A stretch of 64,000 nucleotides of DNA from the NCBI GenBank assembly GCA_037447655.1, contig JBBHKE010003238.1:260408-324407 (forward strand), written 5' to 3'. The stretch comes from Zygnema cylindricum (taxonomy: Eukaryota > Streptophyta > Zygnematophyceae > Zygnematales > Zygnemataceae). Shown here one piece after another: positions 38,411-49,308 of the stretch. Under the pieces are notes generated by a model. It saw nothing but the letters and a program-made list of their open reading frames with translations. It was not told the DNA's origin and ran no database searches. The number at the start of each line of letters is the position of its first letter. Position 1 is the stretch's first letter. Position numbers and translations under genes: made by a program.

Positions 38411-39363
38411 CGAGAGAGAGGGGGGGATGAGAGAGAGACGAGGGGGATGGGAGAGAGAGAGGGATGGGAGAGAGAGAGAGAGGGATGGGAGAGAGACAAG
38501 GGAGGGAGCGAGAGAGCGAAAGAGGAAGAGAGAAAATGATGCAAGGACCCACTCACAGTTTTTGAAACATTCTCAACCCTAATTGCTGTAGCTCCCTTTG
38601 AAGCAAGTTCTTTCAAAACATCCAATTTTAACGATGCTTTTTCATCGACTTCTGGAATGTACGGTGTGCTGTCTTCTACCACATCTTCCTTGTCAAGCTC
38701 CCAGGGATTGGGAGGAATGGTTGGACTTCCTCCTTCTTCATCTGATTCTCTTCTGCTCTCTTGTTCTCTTTCCTTTTGGTCATTTGCACCTTTAAACCAT
38801 TTTGTAAAAATTGCATTACACTTTATTCTCCGAGGAGTTCTTGATAAACGTTGGACGGAAAATTGACCAGAATAATCAGGCTGTGTGCTTGAAAGGTGAG
38901 ATTTAGGAGAGATAATGTATTTATCTGCTGTATTTATCGACGAGCGAGATGAATATCGAGAGAAATTGCCAATCATATTGTGTGCATAAGAATAAGGTAT
39001 AAGAGAATCTGATTTTAAAAGCGTACTTCTTTGAGTATTTTTGCTTGTCAAAAAAGAATGTGTGCCAAGTATTAAATGATTGGAAGAAACTTCCCCGTAC
39101 ACTGTTTCTATTGATGATGGCGCCATGCCTCCCGGGCTAGAAACAAAATTCCGTCTTACATTCTGAAACAAATCTCGACCTTGATTTTGAGAAAGAGAGG
39201 AAAGAGAACTGAGAATTTGACTACGAGATTTCAAATTTGCACTTTTTAAATTCTTAGAAGCTAAAACTCTAGAGTGATCATTGTTTAACTCGGATTTTTG
39301 AGAGAAACGAAATGACTGAAGGTTGTTGAGGACCACCGAGCGGATAAGAAGAGCATCTGCCAT
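28999..39363 (-). CDS. Plastid CysA-type sulfate-importer ATPase, nuclear gene
   Basis: This is an ABC ATPase that would energise sulfate/thiosulfate import with CysT/CysW-type permeases, as in the chloroplast-envelope system of Chlamydomonas. Ten minus-strand exons join in phase without interruption: 38557-39363, 37904-37988, 36619-36845, 35391-35468, 34714-34896, 33689-33748, 32842-32907, 32382-32447, 30951-31052 and 28999-29157, giving 610 residues. Residues 1 to about 260 are Ser/Arg-rich with no family match; the first part looks like a transit peptide. The ATPase core has Walker [10 protein letters not shown] (298-306), Q-loop MFQSYALF (Q344), signature LSGGQRQRV (from 400), Walker [12 protein letters not shown] (421-431) and H-loop FVTHDQ (H458). 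The CysA-type C-terminal domain includes [10 protein letters not shown] and [19 protein letters not shown]. All key residues are present, so it looks functional. A related polyamine/iron-type importer ATPase is less likely. It is divergent from the bromodomain gene. Confidence 0.88.
29730..29960. mobile_element. Degenerate family 1 MITE in CysA last intron
   Basis: The left end TACACTGCACATCGCTATTA and the right ACATTAATAGCGATGGG are family ends with substitutions. It occupies the intron between the exons at 28999-29157 and 30951-31052. Confidence 0.5.
30060..30140. repeat. CCCTC-rich tract in CysA last intron
   Basis: An irregular CCCTCCC/TTCCCTCC repeat of about 80 bp. The transcript strand is GA-rich here. 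Confidence 0.85.
30210..30370 (-). mobile_element. Possible tRNA-derived SINE fragment
   Basis: On the minus strand GTGGATAAGGGG resembles a pol III A box, and GGTTGAACTC about 45 bp later resembles a weak B box, followed by GGGCGACCAAGTC. No intact tRNA cloverleaf forms and the CT-rich tract lies downstream. The call is speculative. Confidence 0.22.
32640..32822. repeat. CT-rich low-complexity tract in CysA intron
   Basis: Irregular CTCCCT and TTCC units over about 180 bp lie between the exons at 32382-32447 and 32842-32907, ending about 20 bp from the exon. Confidence 0.85.
34438..34480. repeat. (GA)n tract in CysA intron
   Basis: An AGAGAG run with few interruptions sits between the exons at 33689-33748 and 34714-34896. 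Confidence 0.85.
35938..36162. mobile_element. Family 1 foldback MITE in CysA intron
   Basis: The left arm GCTAATCGTTATTAGTGTT with TTTTTTTCGCCACTAAAAAC is matched by the right arm GTTTTTAGTGGCGAAAAAAA with AACACTAATAACGATTAG. Inner arms TTCTTCGTGCATACTTGTC and ACAAGTGTGCACGAAGAA also pair, so almost the whole 225 bp folds into one hairpin. The outermost CACCGTG is altered to CCACTAA-type ends. Confidence 0.8.
36163..36300. mobile_element. Second, degenerate MITE abutting the first
   Basis: Directly next to the preceding element, TTATTAGCGTTAATACTTT and TTAACTCTAATAGCGGTGG form family-like inverted ends about 138 bp apart. The interior shares GGCTCATTATGGGCCACTTA-like words with 33215-33235. 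Confidence 0.45.
38365..38535. repeat. (GA)n tract in CysA intron 1
   Basis: About 170 bp of GAGA with GGGATGGGAGAGA units begins about 20 bp below the exon 1 donor (38551-38556). On the transcript it is CT-rich. It is unusually close to a splice donor. Confidence 0.85.
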
Positions 39364-40443
39364 GGCTTACGAACAGAGTGAAGTGAAAAGCGATAGGAAG
39401 GAAACGCTTTAAGGGGGCTAGGACAAGGCAATAAGTCGGTACAAAAATGAAAAAGTTACTGAAACCGACAAAGAAAGGAACAGTCGTGTACTGTATTGTA
39501 TTGTATTGTAATATACCAGTGTACTTTGTATACGAACCCATACCGTCAGCCAATTGTAGTGCGCTTTGCGAGGAGGGTACAGGACACCGTGGATCGCTTT
39601 TAACCTATTAGGGTGCCCGTTAGCACGTACGAGTACATTCTGCACGTCTGCACTTCAGACCTGCAGTAAAACACCGAGGTACAGTAAAAAACTGGGTTTA
39701 CTTGTACACTTTACTGTCTAGAGACTTCGTAGTATTACTGTGATGTCTTTTACGTGTGGCAACTCTACGGTCGCTTTAAAATTCGAAAACGGCTAAAAAA
39801 TAGGCGGGAGTTGCAACACGGCAGTTTCAGGTTCAGTGTTGTGACATCATGTCGCGTCACATTGACATCACAGTCGCTGCCGACTGGAACTCTTGCTGCA
39901 AATTGTAATTGTGCGAACTGCAGCCAAATGCTTCGAAGTTGTCTCGCACTGTTACTGTATTTTATAACAATCTGGCAATCAGCTGTTGGTTATTGCTTGT
40001 AATTTTTAGTTTTTTCAGAGCAACATTGACACATTGTAGTAGTGTGGCATAGTTATTGTTTGCAGCAAGTGTTAAGGACTACAATACAGTACAGTACACC
40101 GTCGATCGTATTTAGCGTGTATGTTTTTTTCGTCACTGAAAACATCTTATATCCGTACACATTTGTCCAATTTTCAATTTAAAAACGCCATTTGTAAGCT
40201 GAGAATACAACGTTTCAATCGCAACCGTCAAATCCAAAATCCGACATGTATGTACGGAGAAAAGATGTTTTAAGAGACAAAAAAAATATACACGCTAAAT
40301 ACGATCGACGGTGTACTTTACTGTACTCTAGAAGAAGCCAACTACAGTACAGTATTTCTGGATGTGGACTCCACATTTGAGTTTTTTCTACCACTATCTT
40401 TGTGTATTGAAAATTGGCATTGACGACCAGGAAAAGCTTCCAA
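39364..40443. promoter_or_regulatory. Divergent intergenic region, CysA-type/bromodomain genes
   Basis: About 1.08 kb separates the two divergent start codons. It holds a short GTATT repeat near 39490-39510, a GC-rich part with TGACATCA-type words near 39840-39880, and one MITE at 40095-40315. Both promoters should lie here; no TATA box was assigned with confidence. Confidence 0.5.
40095..40315. mobile_element. Family 1 variant foldback MITE
   Basis: The ends TACACCGTCGATCGTATTTAG and CTAAATACGATCGACGGTGTA are perfect inverted repeats including the TA flanks. Inner arms (AAACATCTTATATCCGTACA and GTACGGAGAAAAGATGTTTT) pair as in the other copies. The end sequence CGATCG replaces the TATCGCTA of the other members, so this is a subfamily. 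It lies about 130 bp upstream of the bromodomain gene start. Confidence 0.85.
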
Positions 40444-42042
40444 ATGGAACATAATGTGTTAATGCTGAAGGCTAGCCGATGGACAGCTAAAATTGAAGAG
40501 GTAAATGGCCTTTTACTTTTCTTAGGTTTTTAGTTTTATAACCTATTTATACTCTCAAAGAATGTGGTACGCCATAGACATTTCTTCTTTCTCTCTCCTG
40601 TTTTGCTTGAAATTGTGTCTACCTCATCTTCAAATGGTAAATGAAAGTCATGTTTTTATCGCCATATTAGAAAACTTGGCCGTTCAAGTCAATTGCCTTG
40701 AAAATTGTCTCACGAGTTAGCGTCAGGATGATTTACAAAAACTTACCTCTCACTACTTGTTTGCATACAATATGGCGTCAATTATCGCCTGAAGAGACTG
40801 GATTAGAAGTGCGAAAGTGTATTATTGGTGATTTTGGGGTATAATAGGACTATAATATGGAGTCACCAGCTATAGCGTTTGCACCCGTTTTTGCACTTTT
40901 GATCTATGAGTAGGACTATTACCTCTGTCTGGGAGCAATCCTCTTTCCTCAATATTTTTGTTTCTAACAATCAATACATCGAAACACGTACCACATAAAG
41001 GCAGATGAAACATATTTGATGACTCGTTCTCCTGTTGATTATTTAAACGCGTAAAGTTTGCAACAGCTCCAATTGGAATTCCGCTAGGTTGTTTGAGTAT
41101 GCAATAACCAAGGCAAATTTTCAATCTTCATTGTTGAATTCCCCTTTTCTAACAGATAATGCGCGAACGACTTGATGTAACAAAGAAATTGGCAACTTTG
41201 CAAAAAACCAAGGCACTTGGTGAAGAGAAGTGCAAGGATGATGTAGCAAAGATTACTAAAGACAGAGAAAAACGAATGGCAGATCTTGTTTGTCAATGTG
41301 GAGAAATTTTGCGACAGGTGAGTTCTGGTTTGCTCTCACTAAAATCTCCAAGCAGGAGGTAGATTCTTCCAGAATATGTTAGTTTGTTGCGTGTTTTACT
41401 TGCAGCTGATTTCGCAAACTGTCAGTTGTTTTGGATTCTTTGGCCCTCGGTGACTTCACATGCTTGCCTCCAAATTTTGAGGATGGGGCCCATTTTTTTT
41501 GTATAAAAGGAACTTAGCTTCAACTTTTAAAGGCTGGTTGATTTTCGTTCTATATAGCGTTTGCTTTTTCCTCTTGCGTCCATTAAAAAATCTTCCATTT
41601 ACCACGTTGTATCCTATCACATCAGCTCGCTTTCAACACCATACACGTCCACGATGTGGTATGTGACCTTTATATTTTTATTTCTTTTCTGTAGATTAAA
41701 AGAGACAGGTGTGCGGCGCCATTTAACGAGCCAGTGGACGCTGTTAAGATGAAGCTTCACGATTACCATGAGGTGCAACTTCTTGGACAATTATGCTCTT
41801 TATGTCTTATCAGGACTTTCAGCAATGTCATATGCCCATTATTAAATGGCAGGCATATTTCTGCATACGGTGCATATTATTGTGACGGTATGTATCAATT
41901 GGTTTGAATGCCATTGCTTCTTAGGCTGGCCGAAGGATATTACATCTATCTTTCCTTTTTATTCAGCTGCAAGTGATTTTTCAAAGGAAATCTGTGTTTT
42001 TTTTTATGGCGACATTTATCACCTTGTTTCATGGTGGATGCA
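40444..42042 (+). CDS. BET/GTE-type bromodomain protein, 5' part only
   Basis: BET/GTE proteins bind acetylated histone tails. Three exons join in phase 0: 40444-40500, 41156-41317 and 41695-41772. The first 70 or so residues are charged and coiled-coil-like. CGEILRQIKRDRCAAPFNEP and then VDAVKMKLHDYHE resemble the first helix and ZA-loop start of plant bromodomains, where VF/NxPVD and LHDY are usual. The expected continuation (IIKxPMDLGT) is not found cleanly; a corrupted IIKWQAYF occurs near 41835 in a frame that stops. A possible further exon from 41967 reads ASDFSKEICVFFYGDIYH, resembling the later helix of the domain. No downstream part is visible before a MITE and Copia remnant at 42.9 kb. 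It is a gene with an unresolved middle or a truncated pseudogene. Confidence 0.55.
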
Positions 42043-42489
42043 AGTTAGAATGACGGTAATGATGGTTGTTTTGGGCGTCTGATAATGTTGTCTTGTGTTC
42101 AATGAATTTTCAGCTTCCATACCTTTGCTGCGTGTTGAGTTGATTTCCTCTTCGTTTTTCTGTTAGCAAGCTGCAATCTAGAAATAGGTTTGGAATATGT
42201 TGATTAGTGACTGTTGCACTGATCCAGGAGGATACCAACATCAGAACACCTTTTAGTGTTATTTTAACAAGAGACCACCTTTCACTGCAATTAGTTTGCT
42301 TATCACAAATATTTGTGCTTATTATTTGACCCACGTAAAAAGTCAGTACGTTGACTCCAAGTGTCTCCACACAAGTGGGCATGAGCCACTTGATTATATC
42401 CGTACTTTTCTTTATCCAGACTAATCAGGGACAAAAGTGAGCACATCCTACTGAAATAATTTGGCACACGATTAAAAAGCAGCTTTGGG

Positions 42490-42606
42490 CACCTAACAAC
42501 AAGAAAACAACAAGAGAGACAGAGGGAGAGACAGGGAGGGAGAGGAAGGAGGGAGAGGAGAGGGAGAGAGGAGAGGGAGAGAGAGGAGAGAGGGAGGGAG
42601 GAGAGA
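42490..42606. repeat. GA-rich low-complexity tract
   Basis: GAGAGGGAGAGAGGA-type units over about 115 bp follow the last possible bromodomain exon. No gene was recognised from 42043 to 42900. Confidence 0.85.
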
Positions 42607-42901
42607 TGAAGAAATGCTTTTCATAGATAGATAATTGAGTTGGTGTTAGAGTTGTGGTTGTGGATTTGTGTGTTGCTGGGCTTTTCATTTTGGGTTTGGG
42701 TGCTTTTATTTGCCTTGTTGTTGTTCCCGTTGCTCTCTTTAGTTTTATTGCCCTGGTAGTTTTTATGTGTTGGCCATGCCACCCTTTTTGTACCCCCGGA
42801 CTCAGATGGTTTACCATCGTGCATTTTTTAATTTATCCTGCCCTTCTATTAATCGGGTCTTTTATTAAATGTTTTTGATTTCTGTTTTTGTTAATTGTTT
42901 G

Positions 42902-42950
42902 TACACCATAGTCCATAACAATGTGCATAGCTATTAGTGTCGACTGTATT
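42902..42950. mobile_element. Single family 1 MITE end
   Basis: TACACCATAGTCCATAAC followed by CATAGCTATTAGTGTCG is one family end with no partner arm nearby. It marks the point where the Copia remnant on the minus strand loses similarity. Confidence 0.5.
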
Positions 42951-45010
42951 TTCGGATGTTATCCTTATTTTTCTTCTTCCATGTCATCACGTGAAGTCCT
43001 TTAACTGCACCGTGACGAATCGTCTCTTTGATATTGCTTTCTAACATATGACACATTCTGTGATGCCACAACGTGAGGTCCTCCTTGTTGATCCACCGAG
43101 TGAAGGTGTCCCTTTTCATCTGCTGTTTGCGTAATTTTAACGTGGAATAGCAAAAATCTGCTTTGAAAACGTAAGGTAGCAAAAGATCGCCTAAAATTGT
43201 TGTAAAATTTAATAAAAAACACATTTATAGAGTGGCAGTGATAATCGTACAATTACATATTTTACGATGCGGAAGATAGAAAAAAAGAAAGGGAGAGAAA
43301 AAAAGTGAATAGTATAGAGAGAGATTTAGAGAGAGAGAAGGAAGTACAAAAAAATGAGAGGGGAAAAAAAAAAAGGTTTTAGTTTTAGTTTTAAACGAGA
43401 AAATGAAGCTTAAAGAGAAACACTGATAATTTAACGAGAGTAAACGGCTTTTTAAAAAATGGGTTTTTTTTAATGTTTAAATATTTAAATTCATATTTTT
43501 TTTTTCAGTTTTCTTTGAAATTGGATTTCTGCAAATCAACCGACTTTGCATATTGTCGGTTACTATGCCCATTGCAAATAGTCTTGTTTTACTGCTAAAT
43601 ATGATCTTTACTCCCTCCATGCATGTGGCCCTTGCACCAATCTTCTTATGCCGTGGAACACTCAAAGGATTGATGCATCCTCCAAGACTGAAGAGCGCAT
43701 TGTTAAACTGTACTCTATAGACTCCCTTCTCTGTCTTGCATCGGTAGATCCAAACGTACTGCTCCCACTATGTCAAAAACCATCGTTGAGCCGTTGGCCA
43801 TCCTCCCTCCATGCATGTTACCCTTCCACCTTCCTTTTGAAGTTGTGGAACACTCGAAAGATTGATGCATCTTCCACAATTGTATAACACATTGTTAAAT
43901 CGTACTTTATACGCTATAGTTCTCCCTTCTCTATCTTGCGTCGGTATATCTAAACGTACCGTTTCCATTGTGTCAAAAGCCATCGTTTGGCTATTGGCCA
44001 CAGTGCTGGATTTTGGCAAAGTGAGCTTCTTGGATTAAGTGAATAGTCTTGGACCCAAACACATGTGATGTGTAGCACCAGAATCTATAAACCAATTGTC
44101 GAATTTTCCTTTTTTCTCATTGCCTCGTGTAGAGTAAAACATCCTCTTTCCGTTCTTGTGATTTCTCAAATAGTGAAACGAAGAATTCCTGTTCTTGTCC
44201 CATCGGTCCGTCCTCACTAAAATCCCCTCTTCCTGATGAAGTACCTCCTCCGCTTCCTCCGCCTCTAAACTGTCCCCCTCCATGATTATCTCATTTTTGC
44301 TTGTAACAACCTCGACTAGTGTGTCCCCACTTCTGACAAATGTTGCACTGCTTGCTTTAGTTTGGGCATTCAAAGGAAGTATGCCTAGTCTCGTTGCAGC
44401 TATAGCATGCATCTGAGAGGTATCACGTTGATATGATCCTTTCCCTGGTCCTTGTATCCTGCTTCCTCGTCCACGGGGGCCACCTCCTCTCTCTTAGGTC
44501 CCTTAAAGGTGTAAGCTCCTCTGTTGTCCTCCTCGTGGTATTCGGATTAGATGACCCATTGTTCTCCTTCTTGGATGTCACTTTCTCCTTCTCTATACTC
44601 TTCGAATGGTTTATCGCTTATGCCATTTTCGATTTTCGCGCCCCTTGGTGACCTCCTTAGCCACTGCAAATTTACTCGGAATAATCCTCATGAAAACAAA
44701 CAATTTATCTTTTTTTGATGGAAAGTTATTGAGAGAGTTTAGATGCTCTATGATGACGTAGAACTGCTTAACTTCAACATCAATGGTCTCATTCTCCTTC
44801 ACTCTATACCCTATGTACTCCTCAAAAATATAGCTTTCATTTGCCCTGAATCCCTTTTCAAACAAAATTTGCAAGGTCGTCCAACAGTTATAAGCATTAC
44901 CATGAGTGAGAAAAGGCTCTTGCACGGAACTGTGACAACTCAGTATTAGTTTTGTGGATGCCGCCATGTCTCTCTTGTCCCACTTCTTCCCTCCGGTTGG
45001 ATCCATGGAT
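42951..45010 (-). mobile_element. Truncated Ty1/Copia retrotransposon, gag to pre-integrase
   Basis: On the minus strand a gag frame (44611-45006, UBN2-like with FLTHGNAYNCWTTL) is followed by two CCHC zinc knuckles near 44330-44420 in a shifted frame (CYSCNETRHTSFEC and CNICQKWGHTSRGC). The protease motif DNWFIDSGATHHMC lies near 44075-44110, and the pre-integrase motif LTLWHHRMCHM near 43050-43110. Frameshifts separate these parts, and integrase core, reverse transcriptase and RNase H are absent below 42951. No LTR was identified at either side. It is inactive. Confidence 0.85.
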
Positions 45011-45252
45011 GGATCCAGTCGTGTCTAAAAGTACAAAGCTTTCTCTCTTCACTCCTTTCTACTTCTCCAAAAAGCTACGCCTGCAAAAACATACTAAGTA
45101 ACTTCGCATCTAAAAGTTTATAAACACCCGCAAACCAAAAGGAGAAAGTTTACATGGAACTACCTCAAAATTTTATAGGATCGCCAATACTTGTGTTTGT
45201 CGCGTTCACTTGACAACGTACGGCGAAACAAAACGACAAAGCGAAAAACTGC

Positions 45253-45474
45253 GACACCGTGTATCGCTATTAGTGTTAATAATTTTTTCGCCACTTAAAA
45301 TATCTTTTTTCCCTACACACTTGTCCGATTCTTAATTTGAAACCGCCAATGAGTTGTTGAGAATCTTATCTTTCAATCGCCACCGTTAGATCCACGATCC
45401 GACAAGTGTGTACGGAGAAAAGATATATTAAGTGGCGAAAAAAAACATTAACACTAATAGCGATTCACGATGTA
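45253..45474. mobile_element. Family 1 foldback MITE, best-preserved copy
   Basis: CACCGTGTATCGCTATTAG, TTTTTTCGCCACTTAAAA and TCCCTACACACTTGTCCGAT on the left pair with ATCCGACAAGTGTGTACGGA, TTAAGTGGCGAAAAAAAA and CTAATAGCGATTCACGATG on the right. The copy is 222 bp, with arms of roughly 90 bp and a short loop. Confidence 0.85.
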
Positions 45475-46694
45475 CTTTCGCCATCCGTCAAATGAACTTG
45501 ACGTCTTACCGAGGCTGAACCCGCGGCGCCGATGCAGTGCCAAACTCGCGTCGTCGCGACGCTTGGAGGTGTTCAGTATCATTCCATAACATTCTCCCAC
45601 TTATCAGTCACAAGGATCAAAGCCCCCTCTTAGGGTACGGCTCCATGTGTCTAAGTACGGGTTTTTTCTGTCGTTTTGTTTTAAAACTTAGCGCCGTACT
45701 GCAAAAGTTGCAACGGTAAGAAGAAATCACAAATTTGTAGATTACAATTTTCGTCATCCTCGAACTTAGGATGTACCAAAATCTGTCGTCTTGTGGTTTT
45801 TCGACCCACTGTCACGTCATTTTGTTACTTATCTTAAAACACATCGGCGATGTGTTTCAAATAAAGTAAAACCGCTTTGACGAATAGGAAAATACATTCT
45901 CGCGTGTGAAAAGTTTTCCGAAGTTTTTTACGACAAAAAAAAGTACAGGGTTGTTCGTTTTTGTCTCCTTGCATCTTGTACGTTTTTTTTTTTTGCAGGG
46001 GTCTAGAGGCTGCAGTGCCATTTCACGGAGAGGTGAAAAATTCATGAAGGCGCCACTGTAGCTCGCGCCTCTCTCACCTTGCTCACCTTGCCTCTCCTTC
46101 ACTCCAAACGTCACTACTTCGCGGCACCAATGGAGGAAGGCACAATGCTGAGGGCGGCGCAAAGCAGGCCACGTTGGGAAAAATACAACAAACGTGCGAA
46201 GAAAAAAAAAATTGCACGGACCTAAAGAAATCTGATTCCATTCATGGCGGCTGAGGAGAGGCAGCTTGAGCAGCCATGGCTGTAAAATTGTACGTTTACG
46301 ATGTCACAAAAAGACACGAGACATACCAAATCGTTTCAAAAAATACGATGTGTTGTGCGACACTTCAAAAAGTTTTGAAAAATATGGTGCGGCAAAGACA
46401 GATTGCACACGGTGACAGCCGTCACGGGCATTGTCGACGTATACAATCGTCACAAAGTTAAGTAACAATTTCGAGTAAACACACAGGGACACCTGAAATT
46501 CGTGTCCGTCGGATACGCGCTAAAAAACAAAGTAAGTTTGCTAAGTTACAAGTACATGGGGCCGTACCCTTACTCCATGCCCACTACTTTCTTTCTCATG
46601 TCAAATAATTCATTCGTGTTGCTTTACACCTACTAGTAGCTTGCTCTTCCGTAGGTACGAAAATAACTTTTATCTTTACTTCTAAAACTAAATC
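45475..46694. other. No gene recognised
   Basis: Several short open frames occur, including 46276-46461, which starts MAVKLYVYDVT. That start resembles PPPDE/DeSI proteases but loses all similarity after 11 residues and is not supported by a splice site there. The rest is AT-rich with no repeat structure of note. Confidence 0.4.
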
Positions 46695-47175
46695 TCAAAC
46701 AAAATGCCACTGAATTTTAATGTGTTTTGTGCGCTTATGCAAGATAGGATTTTTGCCAAGTGCAATAGAGAACACATTATCACTCAACATCTGCATACAC
46801 TCTTTCCTCACTCCAATTTTAGATAAAAACTCCTTAATGCAAAACATTATTCGCAGCATAACATGCAACCAGATACTCTTAGACGTGAATTCAATGAAAT
46901 GGCTCATCCTACAAGTAAAAATACATGTCTTGACGTAGACCTTCCTGTATCATGATGACCTCCATAATCAACATCACAATATCCATAACAACTCATAATT
47001 TCTCCCCTATTGTAAACAATTCCAAGACTAATTGTTCTTGTAAAAATCCTCTTTATTGCCTTGGCAGGGCAAACTCGTGGTCTTGCCATCATCGCCTTCC
47101 AACAATTTGTTTTAGCAACGTCTTGTTCCATTCCTCCTCTAACTTTAGCGGTTATGCCGGTTCTCTTCACCCTAA
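46695..47175 (-). mobile_element. Copia RNase H fragment
   Basis: Two minus-strand frames carry Copia RT-tail and RNase H signatures: YGYCDVDYGGHHDTGRSTSR (near 46930-47000) and NPILHKRTKHIKIQWHFV (near 46695-46760), separated by a gap where the usual SLSSTEAEY part is damaged. It lies above the gag end of the preceding remnant, so it belongs to a different insertion. Confidence 0.8.
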
Positions 47176-48779
47176 TTATGACACCAATTGAGCGTTATGT
47201 AAGAGTTAATCTTTGATCAAGTTCTCGCTACCAATTCGAGCTTCTCGAGGCGTTTCCTATGATTCTTCGCATGCTCGCTTTCTCTCTTGTTGTGCGCTTG
47301 GTTTTAGAGCTTGGCTATTGGCTTCACCTATTCTCTACACTACATCACACTTGATCAATTCATCACCGCCCTCAGGTTAAGACTTTTTGCTTGGCCTCCA
47401 TCATCCACCTTTGCGTGGCTCTCTCGTTTTCTTGTACGACCGTGTCTTTAAGCTCGATAGTGTCCATTTTATCCATTGCCCGATTGGGGGAGAGTTGATT
47501 CAAGCGCATGACCCTATTTGCGGCAACATTGCGACTAATGTTGTTGAGGTAGGCAGTTGGGCGAGATGTTCCACATGTTATTATTTTGCGTCGGATTGAT
47601 ATTGTATTTCTTGACAACGACCGTCGTATATTTGGTGACAACTTTTTGGAGAACCCTTGCCTCATACACAATTGTTGGTTGAGCGTCTCACATGTTGGAG
47701 TGTTCGCCCATGACGCGACTAAGAAGCAACAGGATTATGCACAACCTGAACTTGGGGAGGACTTTATTCCAACGGGGGTTAAGATATTTGGTTGTTTGGG
47801 AGTTGCTTTGGATGAGTTTCTCCATACTTTTGGTGGGCTCTCTTTTTAGAGAAGGGGCCTAGGAGCCCTTCTGCTTCGATCTTTCCTTTTTTTCTAATCA
47901 TCAAAGTTTATTTGTCGCTCTACAGGGAGTGCAGGCTTCTATCCTCCTTCAACCAACTATCATTGTTATAGAACGCCGACGTGTTGTGAAACTTCTTTGA
48001 CGTGCTCCCTCCATCCTTTAATGGGGTTTAATGGGTTGCTTTTTTATGGTTATTTTATGGTTTATGTAGGTAGTCTTCTTCACTTTTGTAAAATGTTCCC
48101 TCTACTTTAACTAATTATTGTTTAAATTTAAACGAGTTGGGAGCACATTTACCATACTAAAAGTATTTGCCGCATATTGCATATAAAACAGACTCATCAC
48201 ATAATTTTTTTTTTTTTTGAACAGAATGTAAACTGCCTAACAGTAAGTGAAAAAAATTCCAGATTAGCATTAATCCAACTTTGATGTAAATACACTAATT
48301 TAAGATTTTGTTCCAGTTAAAATAATATTATTAACACTAATACGATATACAATGTCGCGTTGGTTTGAGTGCCTTATTCCTACATTGCTTTTGTTGCTCT
48401 TTTGAATGTCTTTCCTTAGGGCACCTTTTATCTACGGGTTTTTTTAGGGTTTTGCAGTGTTTTTTAGGGTTTTTTTGCACTATTTTTTGATTTAGGGTTT
48501 TTTTTTACGGTTTTTCGTCGGCCGATCTTTCACTTTGGTCTTTGCAATCCACTTTTTTGGAATCCCATGTACTCAGATGGTTTACGGTTGCACTTTTTTA
48601 ATAAAATATTCGTTATGTAAGAAAAGGGAGAAGAGTTTCGAAATTGGCATTAAAAAGCTCTGAAGTTTCTCATAAGTCACGGATAACAAAATGCTAAGAG
48701 AGAAAATCTCACAACAACCTAAAACAAAAACACGAAAGAAACACAGGGCAAGGGGGGACACTCACTTTTTCTTTTACTA
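47176..48779. other. No gene recognised
   Basis: Open frames at 47372-47671 (minus) and 47586-47849 (plus) overlap and have no recognised domain. TTTTTTAGGG-type words near 48440-48510 are degenerate and not a telomere array. A MITE-like right end (TTAACACTAATACGATATAC) lies near 48330-48350. Confidence 0.4.
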
Positions 48780-49060
48780 AAGAAAGTCAAGAAAATCACC
48801 AAGAAAATTTTAAAAAGTTACAAAGTTACTAAGGAAAGTTAGAAAAGTTAGGGAAGTTACTGAGGAGAGTTGGTAAAGACACTGTTATGAAAGCTACTAA
48901 AGAAACTCAGGAAAAATACTATGGAGAGTTAGAAAATTTACAAAGGGAAGTTACTAAAAAGAGTTGGCAAAGATACTAGGGAAAGTTCAGGAAAATCACA
49001 AAGGAGAGTTAGGAAAGATAGCAAGGACAGTGAAAAAGGTTACTAAGGAAAGTACAACGA
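48780..49060. repeat. Degenerate minisatellite of GTTACTAAGGAAAGTTAG units
   Basis: About a dozen imperfect units of roughly 20-30 bp based on GTTACTAAGGAAAGTTAGAA follow one another. A short AGAGGT array (about 49310-49362) follows 250 bp later. Confidence 0.8.
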
Positions 49061-49308
49061 AAGCATATGAATCCGGCTAAAAACGACCAATAACAGAGGC
49101 TATATTTCAAATTAAGGAAAATAAAAGGCAACAACCAAGATATTTAAGGAGCTATTTAAAATAAAATAGCGGCACTTGGAGTGTTCACTTGTTTTTATGT
49201 CCAACTCTATTACGAACATGGAAACTGTTCCTGTTCTCATTCAATTCAGAATGCCTCCAAAAAAGTTTCCCAAAAAAATAAAAGGGTCGTTTACATGCTC
49301 ACTACATG

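Noticed and set aside
46276-46461. Start of a PPPDE/DeSI protease (MAVKLYVYDVT)
   Set aside because: Only about 11 residues resemble the family, no splice donor follows, and the rest of the frame is unrelated.
48420-48510. TTTAGGG-like words suggesting interstitial telomere repeats (also near 34085 and 51310)
   Set aside because: Spacing is irregular and units are TTTTTTAGGG or TTCGGG with no phase; this is T-rich degenerate sequence.
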